From the NCBI RefSeq assembly GCF_014879935.1, contig NZ_JACSRD010000154.1:1-64000 (forward strand): a stretch of 64,000 bases of DNA. The letters are read 5' to 3'. The translations under genes and the position numbers were made by a program. Positions 47,098 through 56,646 of the stretch are shown one piece after another (the stretch's first letter is position 1; every line of letters begins with the position of its first letter). This DNA is from Prosthecobacter sp. GTDB lineage: Bacteria; Verrucomicrobiota; Verrucomicrobiia; Verrucomicrobiales; Verrucomicrobiaceae. Below the pieces are notes generated by a model, which was given only the letters and a program-made list of their open reading frames with translations, searched no databases and had not been told where the DNA came from.

Positions 47098-47792
47098 CCC
47101 AGCACATCCTCCCGGTCGCTGAGCCATCCAGGCAGGCCGTAGCGCTTCTGCACCAGTTCCTCGGCGCGTGCTGCAATCTGCGGCGGCAATTCCTCGACCA
47201 CCGTCACCTCTTTCGCGATTCCAGCGGCCCAGCGGGTCCAAAAATCCGGCGGCATCACGACTTGCTGCACGCTGCCTTGATGCAGCAGGCCCAGCTTGCC
47301 CCGCCGCTGCCCTGCCCCGGCGATTTTCACCTTTCCACGCACCACGTCATGCAAGGCGGGCGCCACAAAGCAAAACGCGTCCTCGATCAAATCATCCGGC
47401 CCGGCCAGACGGCAGCCGGCCATCCCGGCGGCATTCAGCCCTTCCGCCAATGCGGCGTGGATGAGCTCATAGCTGTCCAGCGGACGCGTCTGCGCCCAGG
47501 CGTGGGCCGCAGGCACGATCACTGAATAGGTTTCATCGTTGTCGTGCAAAACCACGCCGCCGCCGGTCCAGCGCCGCACCACCGGCCAGCCGGGCAGTGC
47601 ATCGCCAAGTTTCGTCAGGTTTTGAGCGTAACCGATCGACACTGTGGCACGATCCCAGTCATAAACGCGTACCACTGGCGCGTCTGAATTCTCCAGCCAG
47701 GCCTGATCCACCGCCATGTTCCACGCACCGTCATGCGGAACCGGGTCCAGGTGCAAAATGAGGCGGTCAAACAGGGGCGCGGAGCGAATCAC
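47094..47792 (-). CDS. Lipoate--protein ligase A family protein
   Basis: A 232-residue protein of the BPL/LplA/LipB fold with a GTG start. Recognised motifs are WNMAVDQAWLENSDAPVVRV, the RRxTGGG loop (VVRRWTGGGVVLHDNDETYS) and GKVKIAGAGQRRGKLGLLHQ containing the family lysine (GxKIxGxxQRR). It probably transfers lipoate or octanoate to an acyl-carrier domain. It is shorter than E. coli LplA (no C-terminal lid domain), like the LplA/LipM-type proteins of many non-proteobacteria, so octanoyltransferase activity is an alternative. It lies 42 nt downstream of the metal locus on the same strand and is coupled to the GGCT-like gene. Confidence 0.85.
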   Translation of the reverse strand: MIRSAPLFDRLILHLDPVPHDGAWNMAVDQAWLENSDAPVVRVYDWDRATVSIGYAQNLTKLGDALPGWPVVRRWTGGGVVLHDNDETYSVIVPAAHAWAQTRPLDSYELIHAALAEGLNAAGMAGCRLAGPDDLIEDAFCFVAPALHDVVRGKVKIAGAGQRRGKLGLLHQGSVQQVVMPPDFWTRWAAGIAKEVTVVEELPPQIAARAEELVQKRYGLPGWLSDREDVLG

Positions 47793-47834
47793 GCGACATC
47801 ATCGCTTGCATTCGGCTTTGACGCAAAAAACATC

Positions 47835-48632
47835 TCAATGCGCGAGCAAGAGAGCCGCCACAGCCATGGCGAGCATCAATCCGTCCTCCACAATGGTGAC
47901 GGTGGACATGGGAAGATTGAAGACCGTGCCCAGGCAGGCGCAACGGATCGATTGCTTCGACAGCACCGCCTTCAACACCCCGGTCAGACTCACGGCCATG
48001 ACAACGGCGGTCACGCCATTCACCACCTGCGGCTGCCAGTCGGCCAGATAAGCCAGCCCAAGGGCCAGTTCGATGAAGGGATAAACGATGCCGTAGGCGG
48101 GCACGGCCCGCGCCACGAGGTCGTAACTGCGATACGCGTCACTGAAGCCGCGAAGATCGAGCATCTTGAAAAATGAGAACGCCACAAAGAAGCCGCCCAT
48201 GAACAGCCGCATCGCCGTCATGGCCTCAAACCGGCCGCTGGAGGCCATCACCACGCCGATCACGCCCAACAGGTAGGCCAGGAGCAGCAACAGCGGCCGG
48301 TAGGTCTGCGCACCCTTCTCCGGTTCCCCGGCAGAGGATTTGGGATGTGCGTCGGCCACGTGATACTTCTCCAGCGGCTTCAGCCAGTCGTTCATGCCCT
48401 CGTCATCCAACGATTTTCGCGTGCTGATCCGCGCTTCCGGCGGTTTGAGCGTCACCTCCGCCTCCGTGATGTCCGGATGCTCCAGCAGACGCCGCGTGAT
48501 CTTCTCCACGCACTTGGCGCAGGAGAGACCGGCCAGGGGGAATGTTTGCGGGACAGCCATGGTTTCAGGCAGGTTACGAATAGAAAGCGGCACCTGCATG
48601 CGGATGATGCCGCCGTCAGAGCGGCTCCTCAT
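47835..48632 (-). CDS. HMA-domain plus MauE/DoxX-like membrane protein
   Basis: A 265-residue protein. After about 25 residues comes a heavy-metal-associated domain with the metal site LSCAKCVEK (FPLAGLSCAKCVEKITRRLL). A linker follows, then four or five helices of MauE/DoxX type (LLLLLAYLLGVIGVVMASSG; YGIVYPFIELALGLAYLADW), with a cysteine pair on the last loop (SIRCACLGTVFNLPMST). The ATG at 48632 overlaps the P-type ATPase stop (ATGA at 48629-48632), which favours it; ATG 48560, just before the HMA domain, is the alternative. It may deliver metal to, or balance thiol redox for, the ATPase, which lacks an HMA domain of its own. Confidence 0.8.
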   Translation of the reverse strand: MRSRSDGGIIRMQVPLSIRNLPETMAVPQTFPLAGLSCAKCVEKITRRLLEHPDITEAEVTLKPPEARISTRKSLDDEGMNDWLKPLEKYHVADAHPKSSAGEPEKGAQTYRPLLLLLAYLLGVIGVVMASSGRFEAMTAMRLFMGGFFVAFSFFKMLDLRGFSDAYRSYDLVARAVPAYGIVYPFIELALGLAYLADWQPQVVNGVTAVVMAVSLTGVLKAVLSKQSIRCACLGTVFNLPMSTVTIVEDGLMLAMAVAALLLAH

Positions 48633-50575
48633 CGCAGCAGCCGCAGGGCGTTGGCGATGACCAGCAGCGTGGCTCCGGTGTCCGCCAGAATGGCCAGCCA
48701 CAGGCTGGTGTGGCCGGTCAGCGCCAGGAGAAGGAAAACCGCCTTGATGACCAGGGCGAAGGCCACATTGAACTGAATGACCCGGAGCGTGCGCCGGCCG
48801 AGCACCACGGCGTCTGCCACGCGGGTGAGATCATCCTGCATCAGCGCCATGTCCGCTGTCTCGATGGCCGTGTCACTGCCGATGGCTCCCATAGCGATGC
48901 CGACGCTGGCCCGTGCGAGCGCCGGGGCATCGTTCACGCCATCGCCGATCATGCCGACGTGATGATGCACGGCCATCAGCCGCTGGATGTGCCCGATCTT
49001 CTGTTCCGGCAGCAGATCGCCATGCGCCTCGTCGATTCCCGCCTGTCGTGCGATGGCATCGACGGTGCGTTGGTTGTCACCGCTGAGCATGACGACGGGC
49101 GACACACCGGCCTCATGCAGCAAGGTGAGCGCGCGGGCCACCTCCGCACGCACGGCGTCGCCGATGGCGAAAATGGCGAGCACCGTTCCCGCGCAGCCAT
49201 CATGCGGCGTGTGGCCGAGAATGGCGAGTGATTCGCCACGCGACTCGATCTCCGCGAGCCTGGCCTCGATCTCCGGGCTGCACACACCGAGGCCATGCGC
49301 CATCGTGTGATTGCCGATGAAATGTGGGTGGCCGTCAATCACCGCCGTCGCTCCACGGCCGGTCACGGATTGAAAGCTGGAAACTTCCGGCCATTCGATC
49401 TTCCGCTGTTTCGCGGCCGTGATCACCGCCTGGGCCAGTGGATGCTCTGAATGCGCGTCGATGGCAGCGGCCAGACGCAGCGCTTCATGCTCCGTGAGGC
49501 CCAACGGAATGACGGCGGTCACCTCCGGCCTGCCATGCGTGATGGTGCCGGTTTTGTCCACGGCCAGCGCCCGCAGCTTTCCCACGGCCTCCAGATAGGC
49601 ACCGCCTTTGATGAGGACGCCCCGCCTCGCGAGCGCGGTGATGCCTGAGACGATGGAAACGGGCGTGGCGATGACCAGCGCGCAGGGACAGGCGATCACC
49701 AGCAGCACGAGGGCGCGATAGGCCCAGGCGGACCACGCAGCGTCGGTGAGCAAGGGCGGCAGCACGAACACCAGCAGCGCCACGATGAAAACCGCAGGCG
49801 TGTAGATGCGTGCAAACCGGTCGATGAAGCGTTGCGTGGGCGCTTTCTGCTCCTCCGCCTCCCCCACAAGCTGGATGATGCGTGCCAGCGTCGATTCCGT
49901 GGCCTTTTTCGCCACTTGGACGACGAGCGAACCTTCGCCGTTGATCGTCCCGGCGAAAACACCGTCACCGGCCTGTTTTTCCACCGGCACAGACTCGCCA
50001 GTGATGGGCGCCTGGTTCACGCTGGAGCTGCCGCTGAGCACTTTTCCATCCAGCGGGATGCGTGCGCCGCTGCGGATGCTGATTTCCGAGCCCACGGCCA
50101 CTTCAGCCGCCGCCGTCTCGGTCACTGATCCGTCAGCACCACGCACGAGAGCAGTCTCCGGGGCGAGTTGGAGCAATGAATCAATGGCACGTCGGGCGCG
50201 GCCCGCGCTCCAGGACTCCAGCAACTCCGAAAACGCGAAGAGGAAGACCACGGTGGCGCCTTCCGCCCCTTCCCCGACCAGCCAGGCGCCCGTCACCGCC
50301 ACGACCATGAGCAGGTTCATGTCGAGGCGCCGGTCTTTCACCGCGTTGAAGGCCGGCGGCACGACAAGCAGGCCGCCTGCGAGCGTGGCGAGGGCGAAAC
50401 AGCCCTCGTGCAACGCTCCGGGTCCAAGATTGAGCCAGCGGAAGGCCAGCCCGATGCCCAGAAACAAGCCCGACGCCACCACCAGCGCCTTTTGCGGCAG
50501 CGACGTCTCATCATGGCCATGCTCGCAGGAGCTGCATGGCCGTGAATGAGGGTCGTGGCGGCGCTCTGTGCTCAT
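48629..50575 (-). CDS. P1B-type heavy-metal ATPase (Zn/Cd/Pb-type)
   Basis: A 648-residue metal-exporting ATPase. Seen in order: a short Cys/His-rich N-terminus (PCSSCEHGHDE) in place of an HMA domain; the actuator motif APITGESVPVEKQ; the membrane metal site VIACPCALVIATPVS; the phosphorylation site AVDKTGTITHGRPEV; the nucleotide-domain HP motif SEHPLAQAV; and GMIGDGVNDAPALARASVGI. The last helix ends LADTGATLLVIANALRLLR; its aspartate, with the CPC motif, is typical of Zn2+/Cd2+/Pb2+ pumps (ZntA/CadA) rather than copper pumps. It is coupled by ATGA to the HMA-MauE protein downstream and lies 71 nt after the small Cys-rich protein of the RND pump operon. Confidence 0.93.
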   Translation of the reverse strand: MSTERRHDPHSRPCSSCEHGHDETSLPQKALVVASGLFLGIGLAFRWLNLGPGALHEGCFALATLAGGLLVVPPAFNAVKDRRLDMNLLMVVAVTGAWLVGEGAEGATVVFLFAFSELLESWSAGRARRAIDSLLQLAPETALVRGADGSVTETAAAEVAVGSEISIRSGARIPLDGKVLSGSSSVNQAPITGESVPVEKQAGDGVFAGTINGEGSLVVQVAKKATESTLARIIQLVGEAEEQKAPTQRFIDRFARIYTPAVFIVALLVFVLPPLLTDAAWSAWAYRALVLLVIACPCALVIATPVSIVSGITALARRGVLIKGGAYLEAVGKLRALAVDKTGTITHGRPEVTAVIPLGLTEHEALRLAAAIDAHSEHPLAQAVITAAKQRKIEWPEVSSFQSVTGRGATAVIDGHPHFIGNHTMAHGLGVCSPEIEARLAEIESRGESLAILGHTPHDGCAGTVLAIFAIGDAVRAEVARALTLLHEAGVSPVVMLSGDNQRTVDAIARQAGIDEAHGDLLPEQKIGHIQRLMAVHHHVGMIGDGVNDAPALARASVGIAMGAIGSDTAIETADMALMQDDLTRVADAVVLGRRTLRVIQFNVAFALVIKAVFLLLALTGHTSLWLAILADTGATLLVIANALRLLR

Positions 50576-50646
50576 CCCGGTTCAAAGCCAGTTCGTCGCC
50601 GCCTGACCGGATGGGCTGGACTATTTTATCCCGGACTGCGGCAGCA

Positions 50647-51087
50647 TCACTGCTTTCCTTCCTCCTTCTTGCACTTGCACAGCCATTCCGGCTCCTTGCA
50701 TTCCTCGCAGGTGGCGGTGTTGTATTCAAAACGCGCGGTGATCGTCTTTGAGTCCGGAGTGTTCTTGTATTGCAGGATCAGCCACTCGCCTGCCTTCACC
50801 AGAGGCAGGGCAAACCCCTTGGCATCCTTCTCCACAGCGAGTTTTTGCGGCGAACTGCGATCTCCCGTCGTCGCTGTGAGAGTCTGCTTGTCCGTCGCCA
50901 CGGGTTTCATGTCCTTGTCGAGGAGAGCGATGTGATACTTGCCATCTTTGACGGTGACCTCGCCATGCATGGTCTCGTCCTTGCTGAATTCGAGGATGCG
51001 TCCGCCGTTCGGGCCGAGTTCGACGCCTTCATGGCCGAAGGCGAGGCTGCTGATGAGTGTGACGAGGAGGATGAGTCTGGTTTTCAT
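50647..51087 (-). CDS. Small periplasmic Cys-rich protein of the metal efflux operon
   Basis: A 146-residue protein with a signal peptide (MKTRLILLVTLISSLAFG). A beta-rich body follows (HEGVELGPNGGRILEFSKDE; GEVTVKDGKYHIALLDKDMK), and the tail carries a cysteine cluster (NTATCEECKEPEWLCKCKKE). The N-terminal His/Glu and C-terminal CxxC...CxC clusters suggest metal binding. Its ATG overlaps the stop of the CusA/CzcA-like pump (ATGA at 51084-51087), so it is made with the pump, perhaps as a periplasmic metallochaperone like CusF in role but not in sequence. No named family is recognised. Confidence 0.75.
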   Translation of the reverse strand: MKTRLILLVTLISSLAFGHEGVELGPNGGRILEFSKDETMHGEVTVKDGKYHIALLDKDMKPVATDKQTLTATTGDRSSPQKLAVEKDAKGFALPLVKAGEWLILQYKNTPDSKTITARFEYNTATCEECKEPEWLCKCKKEEGKQ

Positions 51088-54000
51088 AGGGTGTGTGTTT
51101 GGACGTGTTTGAGGGCGGCCTTCCGGCCAAAGAGGTAAAAAACAGCAGGCGTGATCATGAGGTCCAGCAGCGTGCTGCTGACGAGACCGCCGACGATCAC
51201 CACCGCCACGGGATGCAGAATCTCCTTCCCGGGCTCGTTCGCGGCCAGCAGCAGCGGGATCAGGGCGATCCCGGCGCTCAGCGCCGTCATCAGCACCGGC
51301 ACCAGCCGTTCCAGCGTGCCGCGCACGATCATCTGCCGCGTGAAGCCTTCGCCTTCATGCCTCATCAGATGCAGATAATGGCTGATCATCATGATGCCAT
51401 TGCGCGCAGCCACACCGCCCACGGCGATGAAACCGACGATGGTGGCGATGCTGATGTTGTCGATGAGCAGCCAGGTCAGAAACAGCCCGCCCATGAGCGC
51501 CAGCGGGATGTTCAGCATCACCTGCAGGGCCAGTGACAGGCTGCGGAAGTAGCCGTGGAGCAGAATGGTCACAGCAAGCAGCACGAGCGTGAAATAAAAC
51601 GCGATTCGCCTGGCCGCGGCCTCCTGCGCCTGGAACTCGCCCTCAAATCGGATGAAGTAGCCCTCCGGCAGCCGCAGCTTCTCGTTCACCGCCGCCTGCC
51701 AACGCCGGACAATGCCTTCCAGATCGCGCATGGAGCTGTTCGCGCTGATCACCATGCGGCGCTGGGTGTTTTCGCGATTGATGACATTCGGCCCCCTGCC
51801 CTCGCGGATGTCGGCCACCAGACGCAGCGGGATGCGCTGGCCGCTGTCGGTTTCGATCAGCAGGTCCCCCAGTTTCTCCGGCGAATCACGCAGGGCTTCA
51901 GGCAGGCGAAGCACTAGATCGACCGTGCGCTGGCCTTCACGCAACTCAGTGACGGTCTTTCCACCGAGCAGAGCCGAGACTTGCTCATTGAGCGCTCCAG
52001 GCTGCACGCCGTAAGCCACCGCACGCTCCCGATCGACTTCGATTTTGATCTGCGGGATCGAGACCTGCGCCTCCAAGATCACATCTGTGAGACCGGGGAT
52101 GGTTTTCGCGATGTCACGCACTTGAGCGCCCCTGTCACGCAGCACGGTCAGATCCGGACCGAAGATCTTCACCGCGATCTTCGCTGAAACGCCGCTGAGC
52201 ATGTGGGACAGACGATGCCCGATGGGCTGGCCGATGTTCAGGAAGGTGCCGGGGATTTTACCCAGCTTCTCGCGGATCTCGGCAAAGACGGCCTCCCTCG
52301 GCCGTCCTCCTTCGTGAAACTCAACGTCGAACTCATTCACGCTCACAGGCATGACGTGATCATCGCGTTCGGCACGTCCGGCCCGGCGGCCGACGCTCTT
52401 CACGCCATCGATGTTTTGCAGCAACTGCACACCGACCTCGCCGATCTCATTCGATTGCGCCAGCGAGGTGCCTGGAGCACTGGCCAGCGAGATCGTGGCG
52501 CTGCCTTCATTGAATGCGGGCAGGAATTCCTTTCCCATGATCGGATAAAGCAGCAACGATCCGACCAGCAGCACGCCCGCCAGTGCGATCACGAGCAATG
52601 GGGCTCCGAGGGCCAGTTTGAGGAAAGTGCGCTCCACGAACCACTTCATGCCGCGCACGACAAACGAATCGCGATGTTGGAGTGGAGCCTTCAGGCGATC
52701 TGGGGCGTCGTCGAATCGGCTAAAGCCTGGACTCCAACTTAACAAAAGAGAGCACAGAACGGGAATGACCGTCAGCGAAACGACAAACGACGCCGCCATG
52801 CTGGTGATCGTGGCGATTGCAATCGGCGTGAACAGGTGCCCTTCGATGCCTTCGAGCCCGAAAAGGGGCAAGAACACGAGAATGACGAGAACCGTGGCGT
52901 AGAGGATCGAATTCCGCACCTCGCCGGACGCGCTGGCGATGATGTCGAGCCGGATCTTGGACGGACTCTCCCTCAACCGACGCCAGACGTTTTCCACATC
53001 CACGATCGCATCGTCCACCACCATGCCGATGGCCACAGCAAGGCCACCGAGCGTCATGGAATTCACGCTGACGCCGAACGCTTTGAAGGTCAGTATCGTC
53101 ACGGCAAACGAGAGCGGCATCGCCATCAAGGTGATGAAGGTGGTGCGCAGATTCAGCAGGAACAAAAACAGGATGATCGCGACCATGATCGCACCATCGC
53201 GGATGGCCTCCTCCAGGTTCCCAATCGCATGCTCGATGAAGTCCCCCTGCCGGAACAAGATCTCCGCACTGACGCCCGGTGGCAACGTGGGACGCAACTC
53301 GGCGAGGGCTTCCTCGATCTGCCGGGTGAGTTTGAGCGTGTCAAAACCGGGCGCTTTGTCGATGCTGAGCACCACGCCCATCGTTCCGTTGACGCTGGCA
53401 TCGCCACGCATCGTCTGCACTCCATGAGCAAGTTGCGCGACATCACTGATGAGCACCGGACGATCACCCACGGTCTTGATCACGGTCTTGGCGATGTCTT
53501 CCAGCCGGGTCGTCATGCCGAGATTGCGCACCATGATCTCCCGCGGACCGGCCTGGAGATAACCACTGGTCGCATTGCCAGCCGCGCGACCCACCGCAGC
53601 CTCGATCTCATCAAAGGTGACGCCAAAAGCCGCGAGCCGGTTGGGATCCGGCTGCACCTGGATCTGTTTCACGCCACCACCGATGGTGAGCACCTCCGCC
53701 ACCCCGCTGATGCTTTGCAGGCGACGGCGGATCGTCCAGTCCGCCAGCGTGCGGAGGTCCATCGGCGGAACCTTGCCATCCTCGCTGCGCAAGCCGACGA
53801 GCAGGATCTCGCCCATCAGCGATGAGACCGGTGTCATGCCCGGTTTTGCGCCCTTCGGCAGCGTGTTCAACGCCGCCTGCAAACGTTCCTGCACAAGCTG
53901 CCGCGCCCGATAGATGTCCGTGCCCCAGGCGAACTCCGCGAACACGAGCGACAGGCCCACATCGGAGTTTGATCGCAGGCGGTCCAGCCCGCCCACGCCC

Positions 54001-54221
54001 TGCACCGCGGCCTCAATGGGCTGGGTGACCAGCGTTTCGACTTCCTCCGGCGCCAGGCCCGGCGCTTCGGTCAAAAGCGTCACGGTGGGCTTCGTCATGT
54101 CGGGAAGCACCTCGACAGGAAGCTGCGTGAGCGTCTGATAGCCGAACAGCAGCGTCGCCAGCGCCGTCATGAGAACGAGCGGCCGGTGATGCAGCGAGAA
54201 ACGGATGAGCGAGTTCAGCAT
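51084..54221 (-). CDS. CusA/CzcA-family RND heavy-metal efflux pump
   Basis: A 1,045-residue inner-membrane RND transporter with the typical 12-helix layout and two large periplasmic loops. Motifs include LPVEVLPDMTKPTVTLLTEA near the N-terminus, and TM4 with the proton-relay acidic residues (VAIGMVVDDAIVDVENVWRR). Residues 560-590 carry the second-half start (LLVGSLLLYPIMGKEFLPAF), and GRRAGRAERDDHVMPVSVNE is an HME-type porter segment. Proton-driven export of divalent or monovalent metal is expected. The TM4 motif is not the exact CzcA or CusA form, so the metal is uncertain. Only 4 nt separate it from the adaptor gene upstream. Confidence 0.94.
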   Translation of the reverse strand: MLNSLIRFSLHHRPLVLMTALATLLFGYQTLTQLPVEVLPDMTKPTVTLLTEAPGLAPEEVETLVTQPIEAAVQGVGGLDRLRSNSDVGLSLVFAEFAWGTDIYRARQLVQERLQAALNTLPKGAKPGMTPVSSLMGEILLVGLRSEDGKVPPMDLRTLADWTIRRRLQSISGVAEVLTIGGGVKQIQVQPDPNRLAAFGVTFDEIEAAVGRAAGNATSGYLQAGPREIMVRNLGMTTRLEDIAKTVIKTVGDRPVLISDVAQLAHGVQTMRGDASVNGTMGVVLSIDKAPGFDTLKLTRQIEEALAELRPTLPPGVSAEILFRQGDFIEHAIGNLEEAIRDGAIMVAIILFLFLLNLRTTFITLMAMPLSFAVTILTFKAFGVSVNSMTLGGLAVAIGMVVDDAIVDVENVWRRLRESPSKIRLDIIASASGEVRNSILYATVLVILVFLPLFGLEGIEGHLFTPIAIATITSMAASFVVSLTVIPVLCSLLLSWSPGFSRFDDAPDRLKAPLQHRDSFVVRGMKWFVERTFLKLALGAPLLVIALAGVLLVGSLLLYPIMGKEFLPAFNEGSATISLASAPGTSLAQSNEIGEVGVQLLQNIDGVKSVGRRAGRAERDDHVMPVSVNEFDVEFHEGGRPREAVFAEIREKLGKIPGTFLNIGQPIGHRLSHMLSGVSAKIAVKIFGPDLTVLRDRGAQVRDIAKTIPGLTDVILEAQVSIPQIKIEVDRERAVAYGVQPGALNEQVSALLGGKTVTELREGQRTVDLVLRLPEALRDSPEKLGDLLIETDSGQRIPLRLVADIREGRGPNVINRENTQRRMVISANSSMRDLEGIVRRWQAAVNEKLRLPEGYFIRFEGEFQAQEAAARRIAFYFTLVLLAVTILLHGYFRSLSLALQVMLNIPLALMGGLFLTWLLIDNISIATIVGFIAVGGVAARNGIMMISHYLHLMRHEGEGFTRQMIVRGTLERLVPVLMTALSAGIALIPLLLAANEPGKEILHPVAVVIVGGLVSSTLLDLMITPAVFYLFGRKAALKHVQTHTL

Positions 54222-54225
54222 GGCT

Positions 54226-55338
54226 TCAATGGGCGGCAGCTTTGCGGTTCAGGACCATGCTCACGATCAACAGCACCAGCAGCAGTCCGGTGGTGCTCGC
54301 AAAAAACGTGGTCAGCATGTTCCAGCGGCCTGCATCGTGATCGTCATGCTCATGGCCCTCGTGACCGGCCGCAGCGATCTGCTCCTTGGTCATCTCAGTG
54401 CCGTCTTCATTGTGCGGATGACCGTGTGCCGCATCCATCGCCTCTTTGAGCGAGACACTCCCCTTCCCCGCAAAGCCCAAAGAGTAGGCACCACGCGTCA
54501 CCACCTCATCCCCTGGCAGCAGACCCTGGAGCACCTCGGCAAAACGGTCGTTCTGCGCCCCCAGCACCACGGGCACTTTGACGAAGGCGTGCTTCAGTTC
54601 GTAGTCCTTGATGTAAACGAAGTGTTGCGACGCATCCCCCTGCACCGCGGAACGCGGGATCGACATCACGTTCTCACGGTGGCTGACGACGATGCTGAAT
54701 TCCGCCCGCATCCCCGGCCGCAGCAGAGCCTCCGGATTGGCCACGTGGAAAGCCGCCTCGATTGTTCCTGTCGTCTCGTCAGCCACTGTCGCGATGTGGG
54801 CAATCTTGGCTTCAAACACGCGCTCTGGCAGCGCATTCACACGGATGTGCGCCTGCAATCCGGCGGCCAGCCTGCCTGCGAGGTGCTGCGGCACGCTGGC
54901 GACGGCTTCCACCGTCTCGAGATTGACGATTTCGATGAGGGAACTGTCCGGTGTGACCGGCTGTCCCTGCACGATGTCCACTTTCGACACCATGCCATTG
55001 ATGGGAGCCTCCAGCTTGATCACTGGCGGCGGATCTCCCGGCTGGCGGCTTTCCACCCAGGCCACCTCGGCCCCCACATCGACCTGCTGATGCGGAACGA
55101 CGAGAACGGAGAAGGCACGCCCGGGAATGCGGCTGCTGACGATGGCTTTCTTCCCAGGAAGCACCTCGATGTGCCCGAGGGCGAAGACGGTTTCCTCGAA
55201 CGAGGTCTCCTCAGCCTCGGCGAATTCGAGCCGCAGGTGCTTCACGCTCGTTTCATCGAGAATGACGGTGTTCGCGGCACGATCAGGCTCGGCGGCGGCG
55301 ATGAGGAGCGGAGTGAGTAGAAAAAGGAACGGCTTCAT
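54226..55338 (-). CDS. RND periplasmic adaptor (CusB/CzcB-like) with His-rich tail
   Basis: A 370-residue membrane-fusion protein. The signal peptide is MKPFLFLLTPLLIAAAEP. The lipoyl/barrel-hybrid halves are SSRIPGRAFSVLVVPHQQVD and KLEAPINGMVSKVDIVQGQP, followed by a beta-barrel (AHIRVNALPERVFEAKIAHI) and a membrane-proximal domain (GDASQHFVYIKDYELKHAFV). The C-terminus is unusual: a His-rich stretch (AAHGHPHNEDGTEM; AAGHEGHEHDDHDAG) and then a hydrophobic helix (STTGLLLVLLIVSMVLN), which may sense or buffer metal and anchor the adaptor. It is coupled to the TolC-type gene (ATGA at 55335-55338) and the RND pump. Confidence 0.9.
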   Translation of the reverse strand: MKPFLFLLTPLLIAAAEPDRAANTVILDETSVKHLRLEFAEAEETSFEETVFALGHIEVLPGKKAIVSSRIPGRAFSVLVVPHQQVDVGAEVAWVESRQPGDPPPVIKLEAPINGMVSKVDIVQGQPVTPDSSLIEIVNLETVEAVASVPQHLAGRLAAGLQAHIRVNALPERVFEAKIAHIATVADETTGTIEAAFHVANPEALLRPGMRAEFSIVVSHRENVMSIPRSAVQGDASQHFVYIKDYELKHAFVKVPVVLGAQNDRFAEVLQGLLPGDEVVTRGAYSLGFAGKGSVSLKEAMDAAHGHPHNEDGTEMTKEQIAAAGHEGHEHDDHDAGRWNMLTTFFASTTGLLLVLLIVSMVLNRKAAAH

Positions 55339-56540
55339 GGCTGCGTGGCCCCCGTGGCGGATTCGTAGCGGATGCGGGCGAGGTGGAAGTCGCGCACGGC
55401 ATCAAGCGTGGCGGCTTCGAGCTGGAGGCGCTGATCGCGGGCGCGGAGGACGGTGAGGAGGTCGGTCTGACCGGACTCGTAGGCTTTTTCGAGCTTGCCA
55501 GTCTGCTCGATCACGAGCGGCAGCAGTTTGTCTCGCGTCTCGCGGGCCAGATCCACGTTGGCCTGCATCTCCTTGCGTGCGGTATCGGCCTCGCTGGCGA
55601 TTTGTTTGCCCAAAGCCACCGTTTCGAGCCTCTGACGCCCGGCGGAGGCGTTCTTCTCAGCGATCTCGCCTTGATTGCGGTTCCAGAACGGCAGCGGAAT
55701 CGAAACGCGGAAGCCGATGTAGCCCGTGCGCTGGTAATTCGAGCCCTGCACGTGCTGCTGCTCCGGGCCGCCGACAACGCCGACACTCACGTCCTGCAGG
55801 CGCTTCGACCGCGCGAGCTCGACATCCGTCTGCGCGGCCTGCGTTCTCGATTGGGACAGGCGGTAGTCCGCACGTTGCTGCCAGGGAATGAGCCCGGGCA
55901 TCACGAGTTCTGGCAGACCACCGGTGATGGTCAGATTTTCCTGCGGTGCGATGCCGAGCATCGGCTTCAACTGGCCGAGCAGACGAGCTCGTTGCGTGTC
56001 GAGCTTCTTGCCCTCCACGATGAGACGTTGCGCATCGAGCTGCGCCTGGGCGGCATCCAGCGGTGAGAACTCGCCCTTCTCCGCACGGTTCCTGGCGAAT
56101 TCGGACAGCTTGGTGGCCAGACCGCCCTGCTGCTGGCGCAGTGCCCGCTGCTGATCGAGCGCGATCAGCTCCACCGCAAAGCCTCGCGCTTCGGCAATGA
56201 GACGCCGTTCAACATCACGCACCTCCAGCTCGGCGGCAGCGACGAGCTGTGCCGAAAGCTGTTTCTCCAGGCGCAGACGGCGCGTGACAGGAAAGGACTG
56301 CTCGAAGGAGAACTCGCCAGCCGTCGGACTCAGCCGGCTTTCCGTGCGATAGTCAAAGCCGAGCCTAGGATTGGCGAGGCGGCCGCTGCCGAGCTGCCGC
56401 CCGCGAGCCTCCTCGATGGTGAACCAGGCTGCTTTGAGCATGGGATGATGGCTGCGGACGCGGGCGGGGATTTCAGCCAGCGGCAATCCGGCCGCGAAGC
56501 CGGTGGCGGGCAGACAGGAAAGAAGAATGAGGCGCAACAT
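55335..56540 (-). CDS. TolC-family outer-membrane efflux protein
   Basis: A 401-residue protein with a signal peptide (MLRLILLSCLPATGFAAGLP). It has the two-fold outer-membrane-efflux repeat: long amphipathic helices (AAELEVRDVERRLIAEARGF; KQIASEADTARKEMQANVDL) and strand segments (YIGFRVSIPLPFWNRNQGEI). The VSIPLPFWNRNQGEI segment is a standard marker of CusC/CzcC-like members. It forms the outer-membrane duct of the tripartite pump with the adaptor and RND protein downstream; the stop/start overlap at 55335-55338 indicates coupled translation. Confidence 0.92.
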   Translation of the reverse strand: MLRLILLSCLPATGFAAGLPLAEIPARVRSHHPMLKAAWFTIEEARGRQLGSGRLANPRLGFDYRTESRLSPTAGEFSFEQSFPVTRRLRLEKQLSAQLVAAAELEVRDVERRLIAEARGFAVELIALDQQRALRQQQGGLATKLSEFARNRAEKGEFSPLDAAQAQLDAQRLIVEGKKLDTQRARLLGQLKPMLGIAPQENLTITGGLPELVMPGLIPWQQRADYRLSQSRTQAAQTDVELARSKRLQDVSVGVVGGPEQQHVQGSNYQRTGYIGFRVSIPLPFWNRNQGEIAEKNASAGRQRLETVALGKQIASEADTARKEMQANVDLARETRDKLLPLVIEQTGKLEKAYESGQTDLLTVLRARDQRLQLEAATLDAVRDFHLARIRYESATGATQP

Positions 56541-56609
56541 GGCGGGAAAGAGTGAGGAATGCGGGACAGGCAGGCATGGCGGTGCGCCACGCGTGCGATT
56601 GCGTCAGAA

Positions 56610-56632
56610 CCGCCGGAAATCGTGTCCGGCGG
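56610..56632. other. Hairpin between the His-rich gene and the tolC-like gene
   Basis: CCGCCGGA (56610-56617) and TCCGGCGG (56625-56632), 7-nt loop, in the 106-nt leader of the tolC-like gene. There is no T-run on the minus strand, so a processing or attenuation element is as likely as a terminator. Confidence 0.35.
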
Positions 56633-56646
56633 CGGCTTCCCGCTTC

